Part shown: piece after piece, positions 25,839 through 35,908 of the stretch
Position numbering within the stretch: position 1 is the first letter of the stretch
Layout: every line of letters starts with the position of its first letter
Origin: Legionella qingyii
GTDB lineage: Bacteria; Pseudomonadota; Gammaproteobacteria; Legionellales; Legionellaceae
DNA length: 64,000 nt
Direction of reading: 5' to 3'
NCBI RefSeq assembly: GCF_003184185.1
Contig: NZ_QHJG01000019.1
Location: 24,351 to 88,350 of the forward strand
Made by a program: the position numbers and the translations under genes
The notes under the pieces: model-generated
Database searches by the model: none
Seen by the model: the letters and a program-made list of their open reading frames with translations, nothing else
What the model was told of the DNA's origin: nothing

Positions 25839-27254
25839 ATGGAATTTATCACTGAAATAAATGCAGCTATAAAATCAGGATTAGAAGGATTTAAAAAATT
25901 CATTAACCAAAAGCTGCAAATAGATCCCAATTATCTTGAGCATCCGTTTTGGATGGAAAAAGGTGCTCAAGTAACCGTGTTGAATTATTTAATTCAACAA
26001 CATCAGAAAAAAAAAGAAGATTCTGTTGATAAGAAGATGCCTTTTGATCTAACAGAATTTATTGATGTGGTCCTAGGAAGGATTCAGAATAAAAATATTG
26101 GCCAGCCTTTGCACCAAGCAATTGCTGCCGGTAAGATACAGTTAGCTCTTCATCTTTTGAAGACTAATGTTTTTGATGTTAATCAACGAGATGAAGAGGG
26201 GCGTACCTTATTGTCTTTGGCTTTGCCTTCTAAAAACCGCCAATTATTGATAGAAATCTTAGCCTCTAAACCTGATGTTAATGCGACAACATACCTTACA
26301 GAAGCACGCATTTCTTCCCAGCCCTTGCATCAAGCCATAATGCTGGACTTTACTTCAGGGGTAGTCAATTTGGTAAGAAATGGCGCGGATGTGACAAATC
26401 CTGTGGGGGCGGCGAAAGATACCCCAGTGCTATTGGCAGCCCGAAAAGGCAAGATTAAGGCACTTGAAGCTTTATTAGAGGAGGCTCCGGCAGCAAAGCT
26501 GAAGCTTGAAGCGGAAAATATTAAATTTTCTGACGGAAATAAAAAAGGTGATAATGCAATTGAAGCCCTTTGCAAACAGTTGAACCTTAATCGGAACAAT
26601 AAAGATTTGCTGCGGGGAGTTGCCATGTTGCTTTGTCGTGGTGCTGAACCTCCGCGAAGTGAAGCACTGTGTCAATTATTGGCAGATAAACGTAGTGATT
26701 TGCTCAAAGAAATCGATCGTTATATGGATACTCGACCCGAATTGGTTGATCCTTTTGTGAGCCGATGTCATTTAACTGACAGTGCATTACATAAAATAAT
26801 CTATATCGATCATTCGTGGGGAAGTACCTTATGGCAGCTGTTGGGTAGGCCTAGCGATGCAGCTTTTGCGATAGAAAGGTTAGTCACCCGCAAATACAGC
26901 CGACGTCTGGAAGGGAATACTAAATCTTCTATATTGCCAACAGTAGCTGCAGTACCATTAAATGGGGATGAACCTCCATTTAAACTCTATGCAGAATTTG
27001 TACGACGTTATAACGAAGCGTACGAGAATCAAAAAATTACCAATCCTTGGAGCACTATGCGTTGGATGATTGCTGGGGGAAAATGTAATTGGGAGACAGT
27101 AAAACAATATGCCAGTACCCATCAAGGAACCAGGACGCAGATTATCTATGACGATATGTTTAAGACCTTACCGAAAATGCAGATGCATGAACAAATCGAA
27201 AGCTCGGTTGTAGAAGTTGAGGTACAGCATATTCCTAGTGAAAATAAGTTATAA
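25839..27254 (+). CDS. Ankyrin-repeat protein, probable Dot/Icm effector (AnkH-like)
   Basis: A 471-residue soluble protein. Ankyrin-type helices appear between about residues 90 and 250 (PLHQAIAAGKIQLALHLLK, then PLHQAIMLDFTSGVVNLVRN and PVLLAARKGKIKALEALLEE); the C-terminal 220 residues have no repeat and could form another domain. AAAGGA lies seven bases before the ATG at 25839, preferred to an upstream ATG at 25815. The end is acidic and hydrophobic (SSVVEVEVQHIPSENKL), as in many translocated substrates. Size and architecture recall the widely conserved effector AnkH/LegA3; I consider that likely but not proven. Confidence 0.65.
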   Translation: MEFITEINAAIKSGLEGFKKFINQKLQIDPNYLEHPFWMEKGAQVTVLNYLIQQHQKKKEDSVDKKMPFDLTEFIDVVLGRIQNKNIGQPLHQAIAAGKIQLALHLLKTNVFDVNQRDEEGRTLLSLALPSKNRQLLIEILASKPDVNATTYLTEARISSQPLHQAIMLDFTSGVVNLVRNGADVTNPVGAAKDTPVLLAARKGKIKALEALLEEAPAAKLKLEAENIKFSDGNKKGDNAIEALCKQLNLNRNNKDLLRGVAMLLCRGAEPPRSEALCQLLADKRSDLLKEIDRYMDTRPELVDPFVSRCHLTDSALHKIIYIDHSWGSTLWQLLGRPSDAAFAIERLVTRKYSRRLEGNTKSSILPTVAAVPLNGDEPPFKLYAEFVRRYNEAYENQKITNPWSTMRWMIAGGKCNWETVKQYASTHQGTRTQIIYDDMFKTLPKMQMHEQIESSVVEVEVQHIPSENKL

Positions 27255-27285
27255 TAAACAAATTTTAATGAACAGCAGCATTTTT

Positions 27286-27334
27286 CTTAGAGATGGAAGC
27301 CTCAAGAAGAAATTTAGAGGGAACCATCTCTAAG
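27286..27334. terminator. Inverted repeat after the ankyrin gene
   Basis: CTTAGAGATGG (27286-27296) pairs with CCATCTCTAAG (27324-27334), 11 bp with a 27-base loop, between two plus-strand genes. No T-tract follows. It may be a weak terminator or an operator. Confidence 0.35.
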
Positions 27335-27421
27335 TAAAGTAATAAATGGATGTCATGTATGCATTGCATTAAAATTAATTATTAATAATAGTCTTAATTT
27401 ATTTTTTGGGGTTTAGTCATT

Positions 27422-28042
27422 ATGAATATTAGTTTATTCCTTTTAATGATGATTTGTTTTATTGGTATGATTAGTCCAGGACCGGATTTTATACTTGTTA
27501 CAAAAAACGCTCTTTTTTACCCCAAACGCGAGGCTTTAGCAACGGCCTTTGGTATTGTCACTGGATGTCTTTTTCATGCTACTTATTGTATTTTGGGGTT
27601 GGCATTCATTATCACACAAAGCATCGTCCTTTATACAACTATAAAATATGCAGGCGCATGTTATTTAATTTATCTTGGAATAAAAGGTCTAAAATCTAAA
27701 CAATCAGCAACAATACATCAAGATCTAACCTCCATGAAAAATATAACAACTTCAAAAGCTTATATCGAAGGTGTTTTGTGTAATGCTTTAAATCCAAAGC
27801 TGGCAGTTTTTCTTCTCTGCTTGTTTACTCAGTTTGTCTCAATTAATGCATCAGTAGGCGATAAGGCTTTAGTTGCTGGAGTATTTGTTGCTGAGTCCGC
27901 TTTGTATTGGCCTTTATTGGTTTTATTCCTGCAATCCAATAAAGTGCGAATGATATTCGCTAATTTTCAAACCGTTTTGAGTCGTTTGTTTGGTGGTTTA
28001 TTGGTTTATATAGGAATTCGCGTGATGTTGAGCGCGGATTAA
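27422..28042 (+). CDS. LysE/RhtB family amino acid exporter
   Basis: A 206-residue inner-membrane exporter with about six hydrophobic segments. The hallmark SPGPDFILVTKNAL follows the first helix, and CNALNPKLAVFLL precedes helix four. It probably exports an amino acid such as threonine, homoserine or lysine. It is followed after six bases by a D-threonine-aldolase-like enzyme, so the pair may share an amino-acid substrate; this is an inference from the arrangement. Confidence 0.85.
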   Translation: MNISLFLLMMICFIGMISPGPDFILVTKNALFYPKREALATAFGIVTGCLFHATYCILGLAFIITQSIVLYTTIKYAGACYLIYLGIKGLKSKQSATIHQDLTSMKNITTSKAYIEGVLCNALNPKLAVFLLCLFTQFVSINASVGDKALVAGVFVAESALYWPLLVLFLQSNKVRMIFANFQTVLSRLFGGLLVYIGIRVMLSAD

Positions 28043-28048
28043 TAGTTT

Positions 28049-29185
28049 ATGAGAGATAGAATGTTGAAAAAAGCCTTAGGTTTAAAAAAAACAGAATTGG
28101 ATACCCCGTGCTTATTAATTGATAAAAATATTTTGCAATCCAATTTAGAAGCCATGAGGAACCATTCTATTGAAAAAAAAGTCAATGTCCGGCCGCATTG
28201 TAAAACTCATAAGTGTTCTAAACTAGCTCAGTTACAGATTGAATACGGCGCAATAGGTGTTAGTGTTGCTAAAATTTCAGAAGCTGAAGTTCTTATTCAG
28301 AATGGAATACCTAACGTCCTGATTACTTCGCCGATTGTTACGAACAATAAGATTTCTAGGCTCATTTCCTGTTTGGAGCAAGCGCCTTCTACTTTAATAG
28401 TTGTAGATAATAAAGAAAATATAGTCGCTTTAAATGAGGCTGGCGCACGCCATAAGAAAATGATTCATGTGCTGGTGGATGTGGATCCAGGGATAGGTCG
28501 TACTGGGGTTAAACCAGAGTATGCCTTAAATTTTGCTTTGGAAATGAAGCAATTTCCTTGGTTAAACTTGATGGGAATTCAATGTTACGCTGGTAACTTA
28601 CAACATATATCTTCATTTAATGAACGTAAAATTAAATCATTGCAAACGATGCAAATGGCAAGTGACCTTGTAAAACGCTTTAGAGAACACGGTCTTAATT
28701 GCCCCATATTAACAGGAAGTGGAACAGGAACTTATGATATTGATGTTGAGGCGACAGAAGTAACTGAGATTCAACCTGGCTCTTATACGGTTATGGATGT
28801 TCAATATACTTCTATTGGTTCCCAAAGTGATGGGGAGCAATTTAATACATTCAAACCGGCAATGACCCTTTTAACTACAGTCATCAGCAATAATAGAGCA
28901 GAGCATGTTACTGTAGATGCTGGCACAAAATCCATCTATATCGAGCAATGCAAACCTCAAATTATTAACCATCAGGGCTTGGAATATGATTGGGGGGGAT
29001 TTGGTGATGAGCATGGTAAAGTTACTGCGGTAAATGGTGCTCAATTACCGGCATATGGTGAGGTTTTAGAACTGATTGTGCCTCATTGCGATCCAACAAT
29101 TAACCTGTTTGATCAATTTTTTATTACTGAAAATGATGTTGTAGTAGATATTTGGGATATTGATCTCAGAGGGAAATGTCAGTAG
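28049..29185 (+). CDS. D-threonine aldolase / D-serine dehydratase-like PLP enzyme
   Basis: A 378-residue fold-type III PLP enzyme. The Schiff-base Lys52 lies in RPHCKTHKC; GSGTGTYDID and the C-terminal metal site VPHCDPTINLFDQF match the D-threonine aldolase and DSD1 group. An ATG at 28061 with GAGAG just before it is an alternative start. It could cleave D-threonine to glycine and acetaldehyde or deaminate D-serine; the sequence does not decide. It is coupled to the upstream LysE exporter. Confidence 0.8.
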   Translation: MRDRMLKKALGLKKTELDTPCLLIDKNILQSNLEAMRNHSIEKKVNVRPHCKTHKCSKLAQLQIEYGAIGVSVAKISEAEVLIQNGIPNVLITSPIVTNNKISRLISCLEQAPSTLIVVDNKENIVALNEAGARHKKMIHVLVDVDPGIGRTGVKPEYALNFALEMKQFPWLNLMGIQCYAGNLQHISSFNERKIKSLQTMQMASDLVKRFREHGLNCPILTGSGTGTYDIDVEATEVTEIQPGSYTVMDVQYTSIGSQSDGEQFNTFKPAMTLLTTVISNNRAEHVTVDAGTKSIYIEQCKPQIINHQGLEYDWGGFGDEHGKVTAVNGAQLPAYGEVLELIVPHCDPTINLFDQFFITENDVVVDIWDIDLRGKCQ

Positions 29186-29396
29186 CTCCGCAAACGCCTC
29201 AAAAGATTTTTGTAATAGAACCAAAATAATATATAACCATCTAATTAAATTTTCTTGCTGAATTAGCCGTATGAAAAAGCATGTTTTATCAAAAATTAAG
29301 AATCCAGATCGAGTTAATTATGCCAGGAGAACTTGCTTAAACTTAATATACCCCATAGAATTCTAGTTTTCTTAGAATTTGCCAGGAGAGTAGTAC

Positions 29397-30536
29397 ATGG
29401 GGTGGAATGAGCCAGATAAAGGCAAAGATCCCTGGAAGGGTAAAAATCAGCCTCCAGATTTAGATGAAGCTCTTAAACGTGTTCATGACAAATTGAAGAA
29501 GATTCTATTCGGAGGAGCTGCTAAAATGAGTAATGAGCCTTCCAAAAAATCAAATAGCGGTCTAGTGACTTTAATAGTTGTCTCGAGTGCTTTTATTCTC
29601 TGGGTGCTTTCTGGCATTTTTATCGTTGATCCTGCTGAGCAAGCGGTGATTCTTCGTTTTGGCAAATATGTAGAAACTGTGGGATCAGGACCTCATTGGA
29701 TACCAAGAATTATCTCTTCCAAAATCATTATGAATGTGGATAGAGTGTTGGATTATTCTTATTCCGGACAAATGCTTACTCGGGATGAAAATTTGGTTTC
29801 AGTGTCTTTGGCCGTGCAATATCGCATTGGTGATCTGGAGGATTACTTATTTAATGTTGCCAATCCTGAAGAAAGTTTGCAGCAGGCAACCTCAAGTGCT
29901 CTAAGGCAAGTAGTTGGAACAACTACTTTAGATCAAATGATTACTGAAGGTCGTGAAGTTTGGGGCAATCAAGTTCAAGATACTTTGATAAAAACATTGG
30001 ATTTATATAAGACGGGTATTTCGATCGTTAATGTATCACCTCAGCCAGCACGTGCACCAGAGAGTGTACAAGATGCATTTGATGATGCGATTAAGGCGCA
30101 AGAGGATGAAAAACGGTTTAAAGAACAAGCCTATGCTTATGCAGCAAAAGTAGTGCCGATCGCCGAAGGGAAGGCAAGCCGTATTAAGCAAGAGGCCGAA
30201 GCTTATTCCAAACAGGTTGTATTGAATGCTCAAGGAGAGGTTTCCGAGTTCTTGGCCTTACTGCCTCAATATGTCGCAGCTCCCAATATTACAGCGGAGC
30301 GCATGTATTTGGAGACGATGCAAAATGTACTAAGCAAGACCAGTAAGATCATTGTTGATAGCAAATCTGGTAACTTGTTGTATCTACCCCTCGATAAATT
30401 ATTTGAAAAGCCCTCCGGTTTTCCAACTGTCTCCGCCAAAAATGGTAAAACGGAGAGAGATGAGAGTGGTGAGACAGAGAATTTAGTCGATGATCGTGAG
30501 TTTACTAGACCTATTTATCGACAAGGGAGAGATTAA
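29397..30536 (+). CDS. hflK: Membrane protease regulator HflK
   Basis: A 379-residue SPFH-domain protein that forms the HflKC cage around FtsH in the inner membrane. A Gly/Asp/Pro-rich cytoplasmic head (WNEPDKGKDPWKGKNQPP) precedes one membrane segment (about residues 57-78) and the SPFH domain; a long helical stretch (residues 230-290) follows. GGAGAG precedes the ATG. It sits two bases before hflC. Confidence 0.93.
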   Translation: MGWNEPDKGKDPWKGKNQPPDLDEALKRVHDKLKKILFGGAAKMSNEPSKKSNSGLVTLIVVSSAFILWVLSGIFIVDPAEQAVILRFGKYVETVGSGPHWIPRIISSKIIMNVDRVLDYSYSGQMLTRDENLVSVSLAVQYRIGDLEDYLFNVANPEESLQQATSSALRQVVGTTTLDQMITEGREVWGNQVQDTLIKTLDLYKTGISIVNVSPQPARAPESVQDAFDDAIKAQEDEKRFKEQAYAYAAKVVPIAEGKASRIKQEAEAYSKQVVLNAQGEVSEFLALLPQYVAAPNITAERMYLETMQNVLSKTSKIIVDSKSGNLLYLPLDKLFEKPSGFPTVSAKNGKTERDESGETENLVDDREFTRPIYRQGRD

Positions 30537-30538
30537 CA

Positions 30539-31453
30539 ATGAAAACTACTGCTAGAACCCTTGGCATCCTGATCTTCTTAATACTTTTATTTTTATTGAC
30601 CAGTGTATTTACGGTAACGGAAGGGCAGCAAGGTATTCTTCTGCGTTTAGGGCGTTTGGTGGATGATAAATTAACTAATAAAGTTAAGGTATTGAACCCT
30701 GGTTTGCATTTTAAAATACCGTTTATCGAGAATGTACGCATTTTTGATACTCGTATTCAAACGATGGATATTAAATCGACTCGTATTGTTACCAAGGAAA
30801 AAAAGGATGTAATGGTTGATTATTATGTTAAATGGAAGATTACTGATTTAGCCCAGTATTTTAGGTCAACTGGTGGTAGTGAATTTAAAGCAGAAACATT
30901 ATTAGAACAACAATTAAATACATTATTACGTGCTCAGTTTGGTAAACGCACCATCTCTGAAGTTGTATCGGGCGGTCGTGACGATTTAATGGAGTTGTTG
31001 CGAAAAGCGGCTCAAAAGCAAGCAGGCGGATTAGGTATGATTGTGGTTGATGTGCGCATTAAAGGAATAGAGTTACCAGCCAATACTAGCAATGCGATTT
31101 ATCAACGTATGCGTGCTGATATGCAAAAAATTGCGAATAGACATCGTGCTGATGGTCAAGCGGCTGCTGAGGAAATAAAAGCTAAAGCCGATGCTAATGT
31201 CATGGTCTTATTGGCAAAAACTCGCAGTAATGCACAGAAAATAAGAGCAATTGGACAAGCACAAGCGGCATCAATCTATGCAGATGCATACAATAAGAAT
31301 AAAGATTTCTTTGCTTTATATCGCAGTTTGCTTGCATATGAAGTGAGTTTTAAAAGTAAAAAAGATATTTTGGTATTGGATCAAAGTAGTGCATTTTTTG
31401 ATTATTTTAAGGAAGCTACACCAAAAAATGATGGTGTACCTGCTAAAAAGTAA
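30539..31453 (+). CDS. hflC: Membrane protease regulator HflC
   Basis: A 304-residue partner of HflK, with one N-terminal membrane segment (residues 5-22), the SPFH domain (TVTEGQQGILLRLGR) and a helical region rich in Ala/Lys (ADGQAAAEEIKAKADANVM). It immediately follows hflK. The length is slightly below E. coli HflC but all regions are present. Confidence 0.93.
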   Translation: MKTTARTLGILIFLILLFLLTSVFTVTEGQQGILLRLGRLVDDKLTNKVKVLNPGLHFKIPFIENVRIFDTRIQTMDIKSTRIVTKEKKDVMVDYYVKWKITDLAQYFRSTGGSEFKAETLLEQQLNTLLRAQFGKRTISEVVSGGRDDLMELLRKAAQKQAGGLGMIVVDVRIKGIELPANTSNAIYQRMRADMQKIANRHRADGQAAAEEIKAKADANVMVLLAKTRSNAQKIRAIGQAQAASIYADAYNKNKDFFALYRSLLAYEVSFKSKKDILVLDQSSAFFDYFKEATPKNDGVPAKK

Positions 31454-31528
31454 CTATAATGTTAAGTTTTGATAACTATTCATCCTATAGCAAAATTGTG
31501 GAAAACGTCCGAATTTGAGTGCAGGTTG

Positions 31529-31590
31529 AATAAGAAACATTCTGAAAGAGTACGATGACTTTGTGAGTATTTTTCAGAATGTTTCTTATT
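31529..31590. repeat. Perfect 19-bp inverted repeat between hflC and purA
   Basis: AATAAGAAACATTCTGAAA (31529-31547) pairs exactly with 31572-31590 around a 24-base loop. It may end the hflKC transcript or act as an operator before purA; the A/T-rich arm end could work as a weak T-tract in either direction. Confidence 0.6.
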
Positions 31591-31706
31591 TAAGATGTCT
31601 CTAATGAGGAAGCGGGTCAGGGAGGAGTAGTTACAAATTTTGTTGAAATTGAGTTCAAATGTTCTCAATTTAGAGCGGCGAATAGCATTTTGCAAATTAA
31701 GAGTAG

Positions 31707-33008
<1,302 letters not shown>

Positions 33009-33082
33009 TTGTTCCTGGTTATACAAAATTCCAGGCTACAATGATTTTTAGGATGTATTAACAACCCTTATACTTCTCGTAT

Positions 33083-33145
33083 ACCGCGACTTGTTCCTGA
33101 GAGATGGTCACTTTTTGTGACCATCTCTCAGGAACAAGTCGCGGT
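33083..33145. terminator. Perfect 29-bp hairpin between purA and the adenosine deaminase gene
   Basis: The left arm (33083-33111, starting ACCGCGACTTG) is the exact complement of the right arm (33117-33145), with a TTTTT loop. It is very stable and lies between convergent genes. No T-tract follows, so it is either an unusual terminator or a palindromic repeat unit. Confidence 0.65.
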
Positions 33146-33196
33146 GCGTAAAAGGAGGAATGAACTGTCAAAAAACTCCATTTCAGACATAAAAAT

Positions 33197-34690
33197 TTAG
33201 ATATCTGCAAACTTATTCTCAAAGGTGCGTAGCTTTTGCTCCAATCCCCACTGTAATTGAGCTTTTTCACTTCCTTTTATAAACTGTTGACAGCGTTCGC
33301 TTTCTAAATCTTGACAATCTTGAGTCAGTAGCGCTTTATCAGCATCGGACCATATGCTTTTTCCAGGTACGAATGCGTAGGTTAGAGCATTCCTATTAAT
33401 TTGTTTTAAAGTTTGATAATCCAGACCATGTTTTAATACAGCTTCAACATATTGCTGGCTCAAATTGGTACGTAATATACCTTCATCATCAGTAGATAAT
33501 ACAACTGGAACATGATGTTGAAGATAAAAATTCAAAGGATGATTGCGACCAGAAATCTTTAATATTTTAAAATTGCTGACGAGATTAATCTCTACTGCCC
33601 TATGATTCTTCGCCATAAAATTTAAGGTATTTTTCACATTATTTTCATGAGCAATATCTACCCCATGCCCAATTCTTTGCGCCTGACCAGTAAAAAGGGC
33701 ATCATGAATGTGATAATCCAAATCTTCCGGAGTGACTATCTCCTGGCTTAGTTCGCCGGCATGCAAGGCGATATTGACTTGGGGGTATATCTTATGCAGG
33801 TATTGATACATTTGCATTTGTTTGCGAAAGTCACGCAAAGAAATAATACCGTCCTCAGGTTGGACCAAATTAACGCCGACAAGTGTGCCTTTGCTTTTTA
33901 TGGATTGAGCTACGGCTTCAAAAGCATTAAGTGTTTGAGCAAAGAGATTATCAAAAGATTGCTCTCTAAGTGAATAATATAAAAATTTAACTTTTATTTG
34001 GCAGGCTTTTTTTTCCGGATTCGTTTCGCAGCCTATCTCTTGACGTGCTTGTTGCAAAATACGATTTGATTCGACCACTGTATAATTGATATTATTTTGA
34101 AAATCCTGATTGGCTAATAAACGCTTTGTTTTTTGGTCAAACGAAGTAGTATCTTTAAGCATATCGCCAAAACTGCTTGAATGGGCGTTATCAGGTAAAA
34201 TCATTAATTCCATATAGTGTTCATTTTGTTGTGCTGCAGTTTGCAACACCGCGGCAACTAGCTCAGGCTGATGATCTGCAACTATGGCATTGAACTTGTA
34301 GAATGAGCTGAAAAAATGATCATGTCCTGATTCTTTTCCTGGTACGAAATCTTTCATCGACCAACTTCTCACAGTATTTGCATAAAGTCCAGGGTGATTA
34401 AGCAGATCCTTTGTATCGATTCCATTACAGTCAGAGGTGTTTTTGCTCACTGTCCAATTGACTGTATTCAAGCAATAGTTATCTTTAGATGCCAATTCCA
34501 GCATAACTTCAGGGTAAGCACCTCCGGCTAAGTGATAATGTAATTCACCACCTTTAGGCATGCTCTTAAAAAATGCATATAAGGTGTGAGGGTCATTTTT
34601 TATTTGATCAAAATAAGATTGAACATTAGCTTGAACAAAAGAGGAAAAGAATAGACCAGCAAGGAGTGATATTGATTTAATATAGTTCAT
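33197..34690 (-). CDS. Exported adenosine deaminase family protein
   Basis: A 497-residue zinc hydrolase with a clear signal peptide (residues 1-21, ending FVQA). Metal and catalytic motifs: HYH (His51, His53 in ELHYHLAGG), LHAGE with the catalytic Glu, RIGHG and STDDEGI. The length beyond cytosolic ADA (about 330-350) and the inserted Cys-containing segment (about residues 70-95) recall the secreted ADGF/ADA2 group. It probably deaminates adenosine outside the inner membrane to give inosine. No partner uptake gene lies beside it; its neighbour purA is convergent. Confidence 0.85.
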   Translation of the reverse strand: MNYIKSISLLAGLFFSSFVQANVQSYFDQIKNDPHTLYAFFKSMPKGGELHYHLAGGAYPEVMLELASKDNYCLNTVNWTVSKNTSDCNGIDTKDLLNHPGLYANTVRSWSMKDFVPGKESGHDHFFSSFYKFNAIVADHQPELVAAVLQTAAQQNEHYMELMILPDNAHSSSFGDMLKDTTSFDQKTKRLLANQDFQNNINYTVVESNRILQQARQEIGCETNPEKKACQIKVKFLYYSLREQSFDNLFAQTLNAFEAVAQSIKSKGTLVGVNLVQPEDGIISLRDFRKQMQMYQYLHKIYPQVNIALHAGELSQEIVTPEDLDYHIHDALFTGQAQRIGHGVDIAHENNVKNTLNFMAKNHRAVEINLVSNFKILKISGRNHPLNFYLQHHVPVVLSTDDEGILRTNLSQQYVEAVLKHGLDYQTLKQINRNALTYAFVPGKSIWSDADKALLTQDCQDLESERCQQFIKGSEKAQLQWGLEQKLRTFENKFADI

Positions 34691-34932
34691 TGTATTCGAA
34701 AATATGTCAAATTTGTGGAATTATCGCACAATTATTATTAAATCCCAACCATTGTATTTACATTCTATTCATAGCAAAATGATTTTACTGTTCTTAGGCG
34801 CTGTCGCATCAGTTCTCGCCGTAATTGTATTACGCCGATCTAGGGAGCGATAAATTGAGAATAGGGGCATGCAGGAAAAGGGTTCAACAATCATTTGAAT
34901 GTAAATATCAATATTAAGTCGAATCAATTAGG

Positions 34933-35682
34933 ATGATGAATATGAAATATTTTTTATCAAAGTTTTATACTGTATTAGGTACTTTTTTTCTGTCGCTAAT
35001 AACAGCAAGTTTTTGTAACGCTGCATCTGAGTTGGGTGATTCTACAAATAAAGCCAAAATGACAATCAATGTTGGTATTTATGCTCCATTTTCTGAAAAA
35101 TCTGCTTTTATTGGTAGAAATATGTTAGGGGCAATGGAAATTGCACGAGATCAATTAAAGTCCACAGAAATTAATTATGAGTTTTATACGCTGGATAAAA
35201 TGCCAAATAATGCTAATGCAGCAGAAACCTTGCAAAAATTTATTGATGCACATCACATTAATGTAATTATGACTGAAGGAACCGAGAGTGGTGCTTTAGT
35301 TGCACCTTTGGCGAAAAAAAATAAACTCATTCATTTTTGTCTCACTGATGACTCAATAATTGCCGATGGAAAAAATAATTTTCAGGCACAAAGCCCTAAT
35401 CACAAACAATCTGCTGCATTGACTAAATCAACGAAGCCAGAATTTATCGCGCAATTTAAACAAGAATACCTTAGTCATCCTATCAGTGAAGCAGGGTATG
35501 CTTTTGATGTATTCCATCTAATCCATAATAGTGCTTTGCTTGCGATGCAAACCCATTCTGATTTTTCCAGCCAAGCAATCGCAACTCATCTGTTGGCTAT
35601 TGAGCCTGGAATGGGAGTCATGGGTGCATTTAATATAGGTAAAAATGGTGTTTCATATAAGAAGCAGACGCTTACTGCCTAA
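34933..35682 (+). CDS. Shortened periplasmic substrate-binding protein (branched-chain amino acid type)
   Basis: A 249-residue protein with a signal peptide (residues 1-31) and the first lobe of a Peripla_BP_6 fold (INVGIYAPFSEKSAFIGRNM, then NVIMTEGTESGALVAPLAKK). From about residue 155 the sequence jumps to the C-terminal part (YAFDVFHLIHNSALLAMQTH and GAFNIGKNGVS). Normal family members have about 370 residues, so about 110-130 residues of the second lobe appear deleted in frame. Starts at 34933, 34936 and 34942 are possible; AGGA best serves the last. No ABC permease adjoins. Confidence 0.6.
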   Translation: MMNMKYFLSKFYTVLGTFFLSLITASFCNAASELGDSTNKAKMTINVGIYAPFSEKSAFIGRNMLGAMEIARDQLKSTEINYEFYTLDKMPNNANAAETLQKFIDAHHINVIMTEGTESGALVAPLAKKNKLIHFCLTDDSIIADGKNNFQAQSPNHKQSAALTKSTKPEFIAQFKQEYLSHPISEAGYAFDVFHLIHNSALLAMQTHSDFSSQAIATHLLAIEPGMGVMGAFNIGKNGVSYKKQTLTA

Positions 35683-35848
35683 CTTTAATTGAATGGCTAC
35701 TGAGTAACTGTTTCTAAAATGACCTGGAGGTAAATCCGAAGGATTGCCGCGGGTTTTACCTTAGTCTTGTGCACATCTGACCTTTCCCCTAGGTTTTCAA
35801 CTTGTGACGGAGAGACAGGGGTACTCTGTTCTACCCTGTTATAAAAAG

Positions 35849-35896
35849 AAGAGGAGCCTAAGTGGGTCGAATCCAACCCATTGACTCCTCTTTTTT
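35849..35896. terminator. Bidirectional rho-independent terminator
   Basis: AAGAGGAG pairs with CTCCTCTT, with an inner TGGGT/ACCCA stem, followed by a run of T on the plus strand; on the minus strand the hairpin is followed by CTTTTTAT. It lies between the binding-protein gene and the convergent protease gene. Confidence 0.8.
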
Positions 35897-35908
35897 ACGA
35901 GTTACTAA

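Noticed and set aside
31480..31695. 71-codon frame on the minus strand between hflC and purA
   Set aside because: It runs through the 19-bp inverted repeat, has no ribosome-binding site and encodes nothing recognisable.
33083..33145. Considered as a CRISPR-like or phage attachment palindrome
   Set aside because: Only one unit is present, with no spacers, integrase or direct repeats.
35866..35880. GGTCGAATCC, resembling a tRNA T-loop
   Set aside because: It is the loop of a rho-independent terminator; no acceptor, D or anticodon stems are present.
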